64,000 nucleotides of DNA from Avena insularis (Eukaryota; Streptophyta; Magnoliopsida; Poales; Poaceae). The translations under genes and the position numbers were made by a program. Of this stretch, positions 1 through 9,916 are shown one piece after another. The notes beneath the pieces were generated by a model. It did not search any database, was not told the origin of the DNA, and saw nothing but the letters and a program-made list of their open reading frames with translations. Numbering within the stretch: position 1 is the stretch's first letter; the number at the start of each line of letters is the position of its first letter. The stretch covers positions 133,243,711-133,307,710 of the forward strand of contig CM042694.1 in the NCBI GenBank assembly GCA_023614405.1. Reading direction: 5' to 3'.

Positions 1-1349
1 ATCTCCTATCATCTCTCGTGCTGCAATCCCTAGTAACACAGTGTGGAAAGAAGAAGGAACAGATGCAGACGGAGACATGATTTTCGTGTAGTGTTCAACT
101 TTGTGCGGTTTGTGTTCTTCTCTCTTTTTTTCACAATCAAAACAAGCATATCATGGCATAGTGTGGCGTGCGTCATGCCCCCGACTAAATCGTGCCATTG
201 CATGACTTGGGATGTCCCCGCAGCAACCCTACAAGGCCAGACCCGATAGCATGGACCGCGTAATCGTCCAGCTCGAACTGCTGAAAAATAACTAACTGAA
301 AAACGTCGAAGATTGATAAAACTGAATCTAAAAACTAAAATAACTACCCTAGAGGAAATGAAGAAAAACGAGACCTAACAGATACTAGATTTATTCAACA
401 TCAGCAACTCCACAACTGCTCACGCTCTACTTTATCACATCATTTTTCTGGCTGCAGATAAGCCTCTCGCGTTGACGTGGGGTCTGCATGGCAAGTTTGC
501 ACTAGTGACTTCATCTGCTAGCAGACAAGAGGGGGACACGATTTACCTAGGTTCAGCTCCTGGAGGGTAATACGCTAATTTCTGCTTGTCTGCTATTTGA
601 TTGTTAATGATGAAGGACACAATGTCGCCAAGATAGCAATGGGTGCGCATATGAGATCTCGGCGAAACTATGTGTGTTGTGATTCGGGATCTCTTCCTCG
701 GCGACCCCTTCTAGCCTTTATATGGGGAGGATAGATCTCGGGTACCATCCGAGTCGCTTACAAGTTAAACTTTAGTTTCCTAATCAAGATATTCTTCTTG
801 TTAGGCACGTCATAAGTCAGTATCCTTATGGGCTTCAGAGTAGCCGAATTGCCATGTGCTTCATGGATCATAGTATATCATCATATGGGTCTCTTGTTGG
901 GCCGAGCCAGGTAGGCTAGAGGTAGATACCCGATCAGGCATACCTATGTCACACGTCTCTCCCCAGCGAGGCGCCACGGACCGACCCTAGCCACCGCACC
1001 CTGGTCGAGGCTGCATCACTGGCTTACTTCTCCGATGGCACACGACGGTGTTCTGTGGAGGGGGCGGCGTAGTAGATCCAGGTCCCACTAGGACCCGTCG
1101 TGGCGGCAACCAGGGTGGAGGTCCCTATCAAGTCTCGCAGTGTGTGGTGGATGGCTTATTCCTCGGGCGTTCCAGGTGGGCAGCACACATTGCATGCTAT
1201 GGCGGGCCTGCCTGTGGCGTTTGTGGCTCGGGCGGGTTGAGGCAAGATTGTGTTATGCCCTCGATCAAGATAGAGCTGGTTTGTTGTGCAACGCTAAGGT
1301 GGTGGTCCTAGGGTTTTTCATGCGCCAAGACGGTGGACTGTGGAAAGTC
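1..1349. other. unassigned, decayed intergenic DNA
   Basis: I see no supportable gene here. Short open frames exist but have no recognisable motif and overlap one another on both strands. The part from about 900 to 1349 is GC-rich and directly precedes repeat A, so it may be the upstream part of the same dispersed element; that is inference. The right-hand counterpart of repeat A also has GC-rich sequence upstream (60400-60920), but I could not align the two upstream parts convincingly. Confidence 0.4.
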
Positions 1350-1860
1350 CACCCTATTGATCTGGCTAGCGACGAGTTCCGGAAGGCTCCATTGGTGATC
1401 TCCCGTGTGCGCCTCATGGCTGAAGATTGTTGGATCGGATGAGATTTGATCGATCGAAACCTTATTTATAACCATTCAGTTTCAGGAGGGAGTGGTGCGA
1501 AAATTCATTGTTAGTTAGCATCATAGGTGCATTCCATGGTGATGTCAGAGGCGGAGAATATCATGGAGGCTGAGATATGAGGACTAGCAATGGTAATTCG
1601 CTTCTTTGAGGCGATGAGAAAATTCCTTGGTTATTGGCAAAACAACATTGACAAGTGGGGGCGACAGAATAGGAGACTCGTACCAAGTCTTATCTTTTAG
1701 GGTGAAATTCCAAGATCTGGGCTTAATTTGTTGTGCTTGGTGATGGCCTTTGTTAAAGGCATTGTTATGAAAGCGTGGACTTCCTCTAGAGTCAAAAACT
1801 CATGATTTATTATCAGGCGACGATGACGCTTCTATACTATCTTCTTGAAGACGTCGCTTT
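1350..1860 (+). repeat. dispersed repeat A, copy 1 (truncated)
   Basis: This stretch matches 60920-61470 in the same orientation and order. Shared blocks include the word pairs around 1357 (gatctggctag), 1426 (attgttggat), 1533 (ttccatggtga), 1556 (gaatatcatgga), 1690 (cttatctttTAGGGTGAAA versus cttacctttcagggtaaaa), and 1773 (gtggacttcct versus gaggacttcct). Many scattered substitutions and indels separate the copies, so the pair is old. Copy 2 runs on to an A-rich 3' end near 61657; copy 1 loses similarity after about 1860. The A-rich end of copy 2 suggests a retroposed element, but no coding domain is visible, so the class is left open. Confidence 0.6.
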
Positions 1861-2347
1861 TGGAAAATTTGTTCACGGGCTCCATAATCCTCTTGTTTGC
1901 ATTGTACATGCTTACACTTCTAATTCTAACAAAATTCTGCTACAAAAGCCTTCTAATTATAGACTTTGTTGATCTATTTTTGCTCCTTTGAAGAATGTGG
2001 ACTACCAGAGCCCGCACTGTTACAATGAAACTATTCCATGTTTGCTCCTTCTGTATATGGAGACCGTGCATCAGCATCACTCTATGTAGACATCGAGAAT
2101 TTAATGCTTCTGACAGAAAAAATACTACAATTACTCGTGAGTACATACACACGTGTTCTTTACATATTAGTTAAAGCAAACATAACCTTACTTAATCTTT
2201 ACTAGACGTTCAAGTAAATGGAGGAAAATCCATGCAGATTGGCATATACGGAGATGCGCTTCTCAAATTTGACTATGGTTGATAGATAATTAAATATTTG
2301 CACTGGTCATTCAATTTGGTTATCATCATGTTCCGATGCAGATATTC

Positions 2348-2448
2348 TACTCCCTCCGACCCAAATTAGTTGATTTGATTTTGTCTAGATTCGAAGGTAT
2401 CTAGCACTAAAACAAGTATAAGCCAACTAATTTGGGTCGGAGGAAGTA
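2348..2448. mobile_element. Stowaway MITE (Tc1/mariner type)
   Basis: The element occupies 2350-2446 and is flanked by the TA duplication expected of Stowaway insertions (2348-2349 and 2447-2448). The left terminus CTCCCTCCGACCCAAATTAG and the reverse complement of the right terminus CTTCCTCCGACCCAAATTAG differ at one base, giving inverted repeats of more than 20 bp. The CTCCCTCCG terminus and 97-bp size are typical of Stowaway MITEs that are very common in Pooideae genomes. It encodes nothing. Confidence 0.95.
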
Positions 2449-2885
2449 CTTTTATTGTGCTGGAGTTAGTTCCTACTTACTTTCCTCAACTGAACAGCTT
2501 GGTGTGTCTGTCTACTTGTTGGCTTGTGATACTGGTGTAAGATTGAACCGTCTCAAAGCGGATGGTTGTGGAGGTGAAGCAGTCAGCGGCATTGTACATT
2601 CGAACAATGACTGGTAGTATATCCTAGAGAGAAAAGAGTACGAGTTCTTTCAGAGAAACGGGGCACGCTTGCGAGAGTCCAGCAGATTATTACAATTGTG
2701 CAGTCCATTCAAGTCCTATGCCTCGCTCATTGTACTCAGACTAAAAAATAATAATATCCCGAGCTACTCAACAAATTAATTGAAGGTTGTGATGTTTCAG
2801 TTTTCCTCAGGATGAATCATTGGCTCGTTGTAATAATTTTATTATTATTATTATTTCCACTCTCTAGCACTCTACTTTTCATTTT
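2449..2885. other. unassigned, AT-rich
   Basis: No gene is supported. A short ATT/TTA microsatellite lies at about 2832-2854. Nothing else stands out. Confidence 0.4.
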
Positions 2886-3490
2886 TTTTCGAAAAGGGGA
2901 ACGGAGCGGCACATACAACTTTATTCATGATTAAACATCAAAGTCCGAAAAATAAATAAAAAACACCAATAAGACACCATTGAGAATGGCGATAGCAGTC
3001 CATTGCCAGGTCCTAACGATACATGGAAAACACCTAGCCACACCATGCAAGCCAGGAGACCAGATCCGCCTAGTATATCCACGAAGCAGCGCCAATGCAC
3101 TTGCTCCAGATGTCGACGCCTCTGCTATCTTCCGCCTACCCATATTCAGTGTGTAGATCGATGTGCATACTCTTGCTACACGAGCGACCGACACCACCGC
3201 GGTACCAAGTAGCACCACCTCCCGGTGCACAATCTCCTAAGAACGGCACGATTGCCATCGGTACACCGCTGCACCATGCCGCCAAGTACAACCAACTTAC
3301 TCGGCTCTTGAGGATAGCACCTGTCGAACATGAATGACTCGGTGTAGAACATGTCAGCTAGGCATGACTTGATATCTCCAACGAAGCTCTGTGCAAGATG
3401 AAGGTGCTCAACCTCCTGTCTCCATCCTCTGGCGCTGCTCCGCAAATGGTATTCCCAAGAGAGAACGCTACACCACAGTAACACCACCAT
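2882..3490 (-). mobile_element. 3' end of a minus-strand retroposon (LINE-like)
   Basis: Read on the minus strand the segment ends with CCCCTTTTCGAAAAAAAA (plus-strand T run at 2882-2889), preceded by an AATAAAG polyadenylation-like signal about 25 bases upstream (plus strand near 2919-2925). A short C/T-rich string followed by CGAAAA and a poly-A tail is a common 3' end of non-LTR retroelements in Triticeae DNA. The open frames on the minus strand between 2931 and 3490 are broken and I recognise no RT or zinc-binding motif in them, so this is at most a 5'-truncated, decayed copy. The left boundary at the tail is firm; the right boundary is a guess. Confidence 0.45.
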
Positions 3491-4019
3491 ACAATCCCGA
3501 TGACCAGATACTAGGGTTTCCCCTAGAGTAGGACGAGTGGGTCAATAGTAGTTTACGACGATGCCTTCATCAAGGTATAATCTGTTGATCGCTACTAGAT
3601 CATGTGATAATACATCTCCTCCCAACTTAACAAGTCTAGTTGCGTTGGATCGGTATTCGAGGGTATGATTTGTTGCCTACCCTTCCCGCATAATTTGGTC
3701 TTGGTAATAAGCTATAATTTTTTATTTTGTGTAGAACATTTACCAACACCCCCGACACGGCTTACTCCGATGCCATCCCCGGAAAGAGGGCTCTAGATGA
3801 CATAGAGGGGAACTCGGGTTAGGGCTACCTGGTGTGATGGAGCATGGTTATTGACAGAGTCGAGCACCGATAGAGGATGATGCCAGACCGATTTGGCTCT
3901 GTAGATGGGGGGTTCAGGTCCGATTTCACTCCGCAGGTGTGGATTTAGTGTTTCGGTAAAGTTCTGGAATTTTTTGGTAGAGCACAAATTTTTTCTAGAA
4001 GGTTCCATTGGATCCCATT
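3491..4019. other. unassigned
   Basis: No gene, RNA or repeat is supported by eye in this stretch. Confidence 0.35.
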
Positions 4020-4660
4020 ATGGGGCCCACCTGCCTTGGAGGGCCAACATGGACCTGAGGGTGGATCCATAGGCCTACATGGGCAAGTGCGCTATACCCC
4101 ACTTGACCAATGTGGCCAAGGGAAGGGGAAAATTAAATTGCCCCGTGGTTAAGAAAAAAGAGACTTTTTTTGAAGCAAAGAAAAAAGAGACTTGGGGGTA
4201 AGTTCCCCCTTGGAAACCCGATATGGCTTGGAGGGCAAGCCTCCCCCCATGCCTATATAAAGGACGGAGGAACATTTGGGCAGCCCCATCCTAGTCCTTG
4301 GTCACCGCCCTCTCCAGCTGCTCCTCCTTCCTCCATTGCCACCACCCCGTCGTCCTTCTAGATCCCATCTTCCCTCGTGTTCTTGTTGTATCTAGAAGAA
4401 GGAGATGTCATCGTGTTCTATCTGTGTGTATCTCGGAGGTGCGGTCTGTTGCGGTGCTAGATTGGACTAGATCGTGAGGAGATGTACGTACATCAAGCAA
4501 CATTGGGAAACGTTGTCTGCTCGTGTTTATCAAGGGTATGATGAACTCAGTCCCCTTGGTACTTGCATCTATATATCTAGACTAGATCCTGGTTTTTGCC
4601 CGCGCTCTTGAGAGAATTTTTTTTTTGTTTTCCATTGTGTGTATCATACTCCACCCGCTG
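4020..4660 (+). mobile_element. LTR-like remnant, probably Ty3/gypsy
   Basis: The stretch reads like the promoter and leader part of a gypsy LTR. A long purine/pyrimidine-patterned U3-like region is followed by a TATATAA box at 4254-4260, then a pyrimidine-rich leader (4290-4370) rich in CCTCC and CCACC, and a U5-like stretch ending in ctagatcctgg...ttttttttgttttcca around 4560-4640, a 3' end style common to grass gypsy LTRs. I could not find matching TG/CA ends with a 5-bp target duplication, nor a second LTR, so it is called a remnant or solo LTR with uncertain ends. Confidence 0.4.
4254..4260 (+). promoter_or_regulatory. TATA box of the LTR-like remnant
   Basis: TATATAA at 4254-4260 followed by agg, with a GC-rich leader about 30 bases downstream. 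The placement fits an LTR promoter; activity cannot be judged from sequence. Confidence 0.35.
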
Positions 4661-5179
4661 CTGAAAAAGCAGACACACAACTTATATGTATACAAATATC
4701 TGCAATAGCAATTCAAAGAAAAGGATTGTTCTTCATATTGATGCAGATGTTGGGGGTTTCAACTTCCTACTCGAAATAATGGAACATCATGAAATATACT
4801 AGGACTTTGAATATAATTTGTACACTGAATTTTCAGAAAAAAGAAGGAATACTCTCTAGATTGGTGCCCTCTATTTATCTTTAACAGAAAGTATCACCAC
4901 TTTGAGTAGTTGTGTTCAAATTGTGTTTATCTTCTCCAGTTTTATTGGGCATGTACATCACGTAGTATCGTTGGTACAGCCAGATCAAGAATTGTGGGCA
5001 CCTTAGATAGAGATGAGAAAAGGGAATACCAATGGGCTCTATCTACAAGTGCAAGCCATATACTATACATGTGTCATAGTGAGGTGTAACATAGATATAT
5101 ATACACTAGTAACACGTCATATGATTATTATATTTTTACCTATGTTACCCCACAACAATCTAAGCAGGCATGATATATT
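4661..5179. other. unassigned, AT-rich
   Basis: No gene or repeat is supported. The segment 5013-5179 holds a 69-codon open frame without recognisable features. Confidence 0.35.
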
Positions 5180-5690
5180 CTACACATATCCGTGGATACA
5201 AATAAACACGGGACATATTTAGAGATGGTGCTTTATGATCTTGATATTAGAGGGACATAGTCACCCTATTTAATAAATGTGCAGCAGATGTGCTACCAGC
5301 AATCCAGCACCACTACTATTGAGCAGTATATTATAGATCTGGAACCACACTCCTTGCATGTTTTGTCTTCCTATTTCCCACACATCCAATATTGATGTAG
5401 GATCAGTTGAATACTGGGAGCATATACCTTGAGAGAACAACTTTAAGCGTAGGCTTAGGAGGCATCGGAAACATCAACATCAGGATATGAGACCGTATGA
5501 GTACATAAGTATAAGATGCCACTAGATGGTAGGAGGTGCGAGCAGCACTTTACACGGCGCCGAGGTAGAGCATGAACGGCTCTGGAGATGGGCACCTTAA
5601 ACATCGATTGAGCACTGCCGGCCAAGCAGCGACACAGGTTCGTCATGCAGCACCCAGGTTCCTGCTGCAACACAACGATACCAGCAGACC
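5180..5690 (-). repeat. repeat B, copy 1: paralogous gene-like 3' end
   Basis: This region is colinear with 63240-63740, in the same orientation. Shared words include gagatggtgc, tatgatcttgat, tagatctggaaccacactcc (versus tagaaccggactcc), catgttttgtcttcc, and gagagaacaactttaagc. On the minus strand both copies read into a short C-terminal coding stretch with matching residues (AVHALPRRRVKCCS in copy 1, AVRALSRHHVKCGS in copy 2), then matching VDVS, then a stop, then shared non-coding sequence that resembles a 3' UTR. Copy 1 stops one codon after the VDVSDAS motif. The product is not recognised. The simplest reading is two decayed copies of the 3' end of one gene or captured gene fragment. Confidence 0.45.
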
Positions 5691-6184
5691 GCCATCTTGG
5701 TGATCTGCACTAGGCAGCTTATTGCCGCTGCTCTTACAAATGTTAACTGATGATCACTTCTATGTACTCACGCCGGCCCTTTTTAGTTCACGCGAGTGTA
5801 TTCAAAGTCTAAATTAAAAACAAACCCTCATGGATTCAAATCATTCCAAATTTTATCTAGAATCAAAATTCGGCCTTTCCACCGCCGTCCACGTGGTCGT
5901 AAGGCTCACGCCGCGCATTAGGTGCACTGCCCCGCCGCCTCTGATTGGATCGCTACATGCTCGTGTGGCCGGATGCGCTCACGATCTAAGTGACAGCTTC
6001 TTGATATGGGGAGAGGAGCTCATCCACTCGCTCGAGCAGCTCCGCCCCAGCAGCTCGCCAGGCAACCGTAGGCCGTTGATGCTCTGCCGCATAAAGCAAT
6101 CGATGCTACTGCAAATGTTACTTGTTTATCACCTCCAAGTACTTGGCAAAATTTTCACAACTTTTCTGGCGTAGATTATAGATA
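5691..6184. other. unassigned, one 114-codon open frame (5830-6174, +)
   Basis: The region is moderately GC-rich. The plus-strand frame 5830-6174 starts with ATG and has a plausible length, but its residues show no motif I know, and the base composition can explain an open frame of this size. A short imperfect duplication links 5718-5765 and 6087-6135 (both carry a ctgc/ctct...acaaatgttaac/actt...tatcac/gatcac pattern). No function is proposed. Confidence 0.2.
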
Positions 6185-6410
6185 GGATGGCATGAATCAA
6201 TGAGCACTTTTTTTGAACTGTTTTTCTTTTGAACTGCATCAATGAGCACTATGTCCGCATAAGTTTGTGAAATAAGATATGTATATGTAAGAAACCTAAT
6301 GTGACGACAAAAGTTAAGGCGCGCTTGAACATAGTATGGAGCTCTATAACTTTGAAGATGCAGCTCTATAATAAATTGGAATAATGCGCAATATAGTTTT
6401 GGAGAATCTA
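6185..6410. repeat. ancestral local duplication, left unit
   Basis: The stretch 6237-6400 resembles 29759-29900 on the other side of the copia element: both contain caatgagcactatgt, cataagtt, gaaataagatat, taatgtgac, gtatggagctctataactt, agctctataataaatt and gaataatgc. Once the copia element is removed in thought, the two units lie about 180 bp apart. So the copia element inserted between two members of an older direct repeat. Confidence 0.7.
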
Positions 6411-6428
6411 AAGCAATGATCTAGGTGC

Positions 6429-6433
6429 CTTTG
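6429..6433. repeat. 5-bp target site duplication of the copia element (left)
   Basis: CTTTG directly before the TG of the 5' LTR. The same five bases follow the CA of the 3' LTR at 29575-29579. A 5-bp duplication is standard for LTR retrotransposon integration. Confidence 0.93.
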
Positions 6434-6684
6434 TGAAAGAATATTTCATAATCTCTAGTGTTTTGTATGTTAGATAACAATGCTAAAGATTATTTAATTG
6501 TGTGTTTAGTGGTGTAGAATATTTTTCCCACTCAAATATAGCTTAACTAGAGTTTGGGGGGGGGGGGGGGGGGGGGGATAAACCCCCCCATAACGTCCGA
6601 CAAAGCCGCGAAGGCGCGTCTCCTAGAAATGGGGCAGAGTTTTCCCCCGGATTGATCGACCAGGTCTAGAGCTTTTGCTCGGGT

Positions 6685-6844
6685 CGGATAATCCGCCCCA
6701 CCAGGGGGCGGATAAGCCGCCCCCTCCCCCCCTACAGAATTTTGTCAAAGTCATCCAAGGCGTGTCACCCAGAGAGGAGGCGGATATTTGGACGGGATTC
6801 TCCGATTCCTGGCCGGATGTTTGTCCCGGCCGGATAATCCGGCC
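6685..6844. promoter_or_regulatory. palindromic CGGATAATCCG motifs in the 5' LTR (U3)
   Basis: Three copies lie upstream of the TATA box: CGGATAATCCG at 6685-6695, a one-mismatch version gcggataagccgc at 6708-6720, and the 17-base near-perfect palindrome GGCCGGATAATCCGGCC at 6828-6844, which has 8-base arms around a central A. The same motif recurs elsewhere in the element. Multi-copy palindromes upstream of the LTR promoter are known in Sireviruses, although the published grass motif I remember has a different sequence. A role as a binding site for a regulator is inference. Confidence 0.6.
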
Positions 6845-6876
6845 CCATTCCTCCAACGGCAGCTTTTTGGATGGAG

Positions 6877-6884
6877 TATAAAAA
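6877..6884 (+). promoter_or_regulatory. TATA box of the 5' LTR
   Basis: TATAAAAA within ggatggagTATAAAAAccccatcagg. The matching site in the 3' LTR is TATAAATA at 28879-28886 in the same context. Position and conservation support a Pol II promoter at the U3/R boundary. Confidence 0.75.
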
Positions 6885-7592
6885 CCCCATCAGGTCCCCA
6901 TTTCAGATCGCTTGGATCCCATAAAAAGCTTGGCATTGTTCATATCAATTCAAGCGCGATCTCCATCTTCAACCACTCAAAGGCTCCGGGCTTTGGGGAA
7001 TCCAAGGAGGAGACTTTGATCTTCATTAACACCAATCAAGATCTTCATTTTCCCTCCATTCACTTGGAGGATTCTTGATCTAGAGTCTCTTGCGGTTTTC
7101 TAGATCTTGGTTACAATTATTGATAAACTTGTTTCTTGTGGCAGCTTGTTATCAGCACGAGAGCCTCCAATTGAGTTGTGGATGCGTGGCCCGGTAGTGT
7201 TGTAAAGCAACCGGTTCCCGCCTAGAAGGGTACGAAATAGTGGAAGGTGGATCAAGTCTCTCGTGGCAAGATCCATCGGAGAACATCATGAGGCCTTTTG
7301 TGATGTTGTGGTCTTAGAACCGTCCACCCCTCCAACGCATACGTACTTCCCTTAACAAGGAAGGAACTGCGGTAAAACAAATCATGTGTCTCCGCGTGCT
7401 CCACTATGGTTACCTCGTTCCACTCTCTTTATCTTTACTCGCTTAGTAGTTGGGTTGACATATAGGAAAATTCATCTTAGTTGCCTATCTAGAGAATGTA
7501 ACTTTGTGTTAATCCTAAAATTGAAAAAAGAGTTAAAATTTGGAGTAGCACCTATGCAACCCCCTCTAGGTGCCCATATAATCCATTTCAAT

Positions 7593-7604
7593 TGGTGTCA
7601 TAGC
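7593..7604 (+). other. primer binding site, degenerate (initiator tRNA-Met type)
   Basis: TGGTGTCATAGC begins two bases after the 5' LTR. It matches the usual plant copia primer site TGGTATCAGAGC, complementary to the 3' end of initiator tRNA-Met, at 10 of 12 positions. The two mismatches agree with an old element. Confidence 0.75.
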
Positions 7605-7641
7605 CTCGGCTGTTTATTCGGACTTTACCGCCTAAGAGAGT

Positions 7642-8175
7642 ATGGGTACTAAGGAAGATGGTAGTGAGGCTAGGAATATAGTCACCATGGATGATCTCAA
7701 GACCTTGGAAACAAGCTTGATTAAAACCGTGGAGATCCAACTGCGAGAGATGCGTGAAATGATAGCGCGTCGCATGCGACCCGCAACTTCTCCTCCATCT
7801 CCCACTGAGTCCACAACTCCTATTTCTAAGGACAAAGCTAAAGCTAACTCTGAAGAAACAGAGTTGGAGGGTGACGATAAAAATAAGGATTCCTCTTCCA
7901 AAAAGGGAAGTGGTAAGGAGGACTATAGTGAGGTTGCTCACTTATATTCACCTGATCCACCAATCCCTTAGCCTCATATAAACAATACGGGTGATCCACC
8001 CAAGCTTAGTGCATATTATTTCAATCAATGGAATTTTTTCATAAAGTCTCATGTGTGCAGCTCGTCTATTGAATTATGGAAGATCACTGAGGGTGGTCTC
8101 CACATTGGGGATCCAACCAATGTGACAAGACATGAAGTTATTGATAGTAAACTCAACGCGAGTTTTCATTTATAA
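7642..8175 (+). pseudogene. gag fragment of the copia element
   Basis: A start codon at 7642 opens a charged N-terminal region, rich in Ser, Lys and Asp/Glu from about residue 60 to 100. A TAG at 7969-7971 interrupts the frame, but the same frame resumes with residues typical of copia gag: PPKLSAYYFNQWNFFIKSHV, then SSSIELWKI, then a DPTNVTRHEVIDSKLNA stretch, ending at a TAA near 8175. This is the N-terminal half of the UBN2/DUF4219-type gag region. The rest of gag, including the CCHC zinc knuckle, and the protease are missing: the sequence jumps straight to the pre-integrase region. The product would have been the structural protein of the virus-like particle. Confidence 0.7.
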
Positions 8176-9453
8176 GATGGGCTTTGCAATTTTCATTGAT
8201 GATGATATCGTGGTACTCTTGTGGAGAAAGTCTCTCAAGGTCGCTTTCGTTGGGTACGTCGAAAACAACTTGTATGCGGTGGATTTTTAGGGAAAACCAC
8301 TACAGGTCCGATGTGCCTATTTGGAAAGGCCTATGTAGGTTCGCTATGGCATCACCTTCTAGATCATGTCAATATGAGAACTTTGCAAAGTCTTCACAAT
8401 GGTGGCCACATCTTTGGACTAAAAGAAAATGTTTCCTTTGCCAAAGATTGTGTTTGCAGGGCCTGTGTTGAAGGAAAGATGCATGACTCTCCCCATCGAA
8501 GAAAGACAATTATTTCAACAAAGAGGATCTTAGAGCTTCTTCGTGTGGATCTCTTTGGTCTTCCATCACATGAAAGTCTCGGTGGGAGGAAGTATTGCAT
8601 TGTCATTGTTGATGACTATTCAAGGTACACATAGCTTTACTTCTTCAAGAAGAAAAATAAAACTCAACAAACCATCATCGACTTTGCCAATGAGGTGCAA
8701 CTACAACACAATGTCCCCGTATTGGCAATTAAGAAGCAACAATGGCTCCGAGTTGAAGAACTACACCTTGAATGAATTCTTAAGTGAAGAGGGGATAAGA
8801 CATCAGTATTCCACTGCGTATACCCCTCAACAAAATGGTGTATCCGAGAGGAAAAACTGGACCTTGATGGATATGGCAAGATCTATGTTGGCTGAATTCA
8901 AATCACCGTACAACTTCTAGGCTGAAGCCATATCCACCGCTTGTCACTCTTCAAACTAGCTTTAGCTCTACAAGCTCTTGGAGAGTACTCCCTATGAGAT
9001 ACTTACTAGTAACAAGCCAAACATTTCATACTTCCGGGTATTTGGTTGTAAGTGTTTCTTTCTTATTAAAGGAGTTCGTTTATCTAAATTCGAGTCTAAG
9101 ACTTTATAAGGTATTTTTGTTGGTACAGTGCCAAATGCCACACTTATAGAGTCTACAACAAGACCACTGGGATTGTTGTGGAATCTTGTAGTGTGGTGTT
9201 TGAAGAGAATGACGCCTCCCATGAGGGGCAAGTTGATGTTTGTTATACAGATGTTGAAATACCCCAAGATGCCATAAGAAGAATGGGTGTGGGATCATAC
9301 CGCCCCGTTGAGGAATCCCTTGTGGCGGATCAGGAAGGACAATGCTCTACTCAAGTAGAGCCCTCATCTACACAAGATCAACAAACTCCACCTATTGAAG
9401 CAACTACTGCACCGACCCAACAAACATGTGAAGATCATCAAGCTAGAGGTCCC
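8176..9453 (+). pseudogene. copia integrase (pre-integrase zinc region, core, C-terminal part)
   Basis: The frame from 8221 has the pre-integrase pattern: GSLWHHLLDHVNMRTLQ followed by CVCRAC, the H-H and C-x-x-C ligands of the HHCC zinc domain. The core follows with VDLFG and VIVDDYSR, the first catalytic Asp. A TAG at 8632-8634 and a frameshift move the reading to another frame, where SNNGSE replaces the usual S-D-N-G-S-E, so the second catalytic Asp is Asn. TPQQNGVSERKN keeps the catalytic Glu. Further stops follow near 8920 and 9108. The last in-frame part (9178-9453) is the variable linker after integrase and is cut by the CACTA element. A functional enzyme would insert the cDNA into the genome; this copy cannot. 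Confidence 0.85.
9451..9453. repeat. 3-bp target duplication of the large CACTA (left)
   Basis: CCC immediately before CACTACTAGG; the same CCC follows the right end at 21690-21692. Three-base duplications are the rule for CACTA (En/Spm) transposons. Confidence 0.85.
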
Positions 9454-9473
9454 CACTACTAGGAAACAGCCCA

Positions 9474-9662
9474 TTTGTGGCGCATGGAAATTGGACTTCT
9501 GTGGCGCATATCCTAGTCGGCACTGTTACCTCGCCACTGATAAACTTCTGTGGCGCATATCCATATGCGCCACAGGAAGAACTTATGTGGCGCATTTACG
9601 TATATGCGCCACAGAAAGCCCATGCGCCACTGACTATATAATTATATGCGCCACTAATTGCG
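9474..9662. repeat. left subterminal repeats of the CACTA element
   Basis: The unit TGTGGCGCATA and its inverse TATGCGCCACA occur about seven times here, for example 9476-9484, 9500-9509, 9550-9580 (a facing pair), 9586-9613 (a facing pair) and single inverse copies near 9622 and 9648. In En/Spm elements such subterminal arrays bind the element's regulatory protein and are needed for transposition. Here many copies are arranged as facing pairs, so each pair could also fold into a short hairpin. Confidence 0.9.
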
Positions 9663-9916
9663 TAACACGTATTTGAAGTAAAATACTTTCCTGGTGTATA
9701 ATTAGGTATTCATACAGGATTTATACAATATTTATCCAGATGAGTATAAAATACACTGCACAAGTAGTAGATGCATGAAAACCGACATATATATAATACA
9801 AACACTTAGTGCCCGATCGAGATACATATATAGTGTCAAGTGCTAAATTTTTACACAAGCGCCGAATACAAAGTTTATATCATCTCACATTACAAATATG
9901 AAGTGGCCACCGCCGC
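9663..9916. other. AT-rich non-coding DNA inside the CACTA
   Basis: It lies between the left subterminal array and the small ORF; on the minus strand it would be the 3' untranslated and terminator region of that ORF. AATAAA-like and TATATA strings are present but none is decisive. Confidence 0.4.

Larger units (their letters stand above)
6434..7590 (+). repeat. 5' LTR of the copia element
   Basis: It starts TGAAAGAATATTTC and ends ATCCATTTCA. It aligns along its length with 28472-29574, for example at the shared stretches gttagataacaatgc, ttgatctagagtctct, and ctaggtgccc before the CA end. It is about 54 bases longer than the 3' LTR, partly because of a 22-G run (6556-6577) and an extra piece at 6672-6730 holding two copies of the CGGATAATCCG-type motif. 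Several open frames that cross it have no coding support. Confidence 0.92.

Noticed and set aside
7386..7652. 88-codon frame crossing the end of the 5' LTR
   Set aside because: It spans LTR, primer site and gag start; the LTR structure explains the region.
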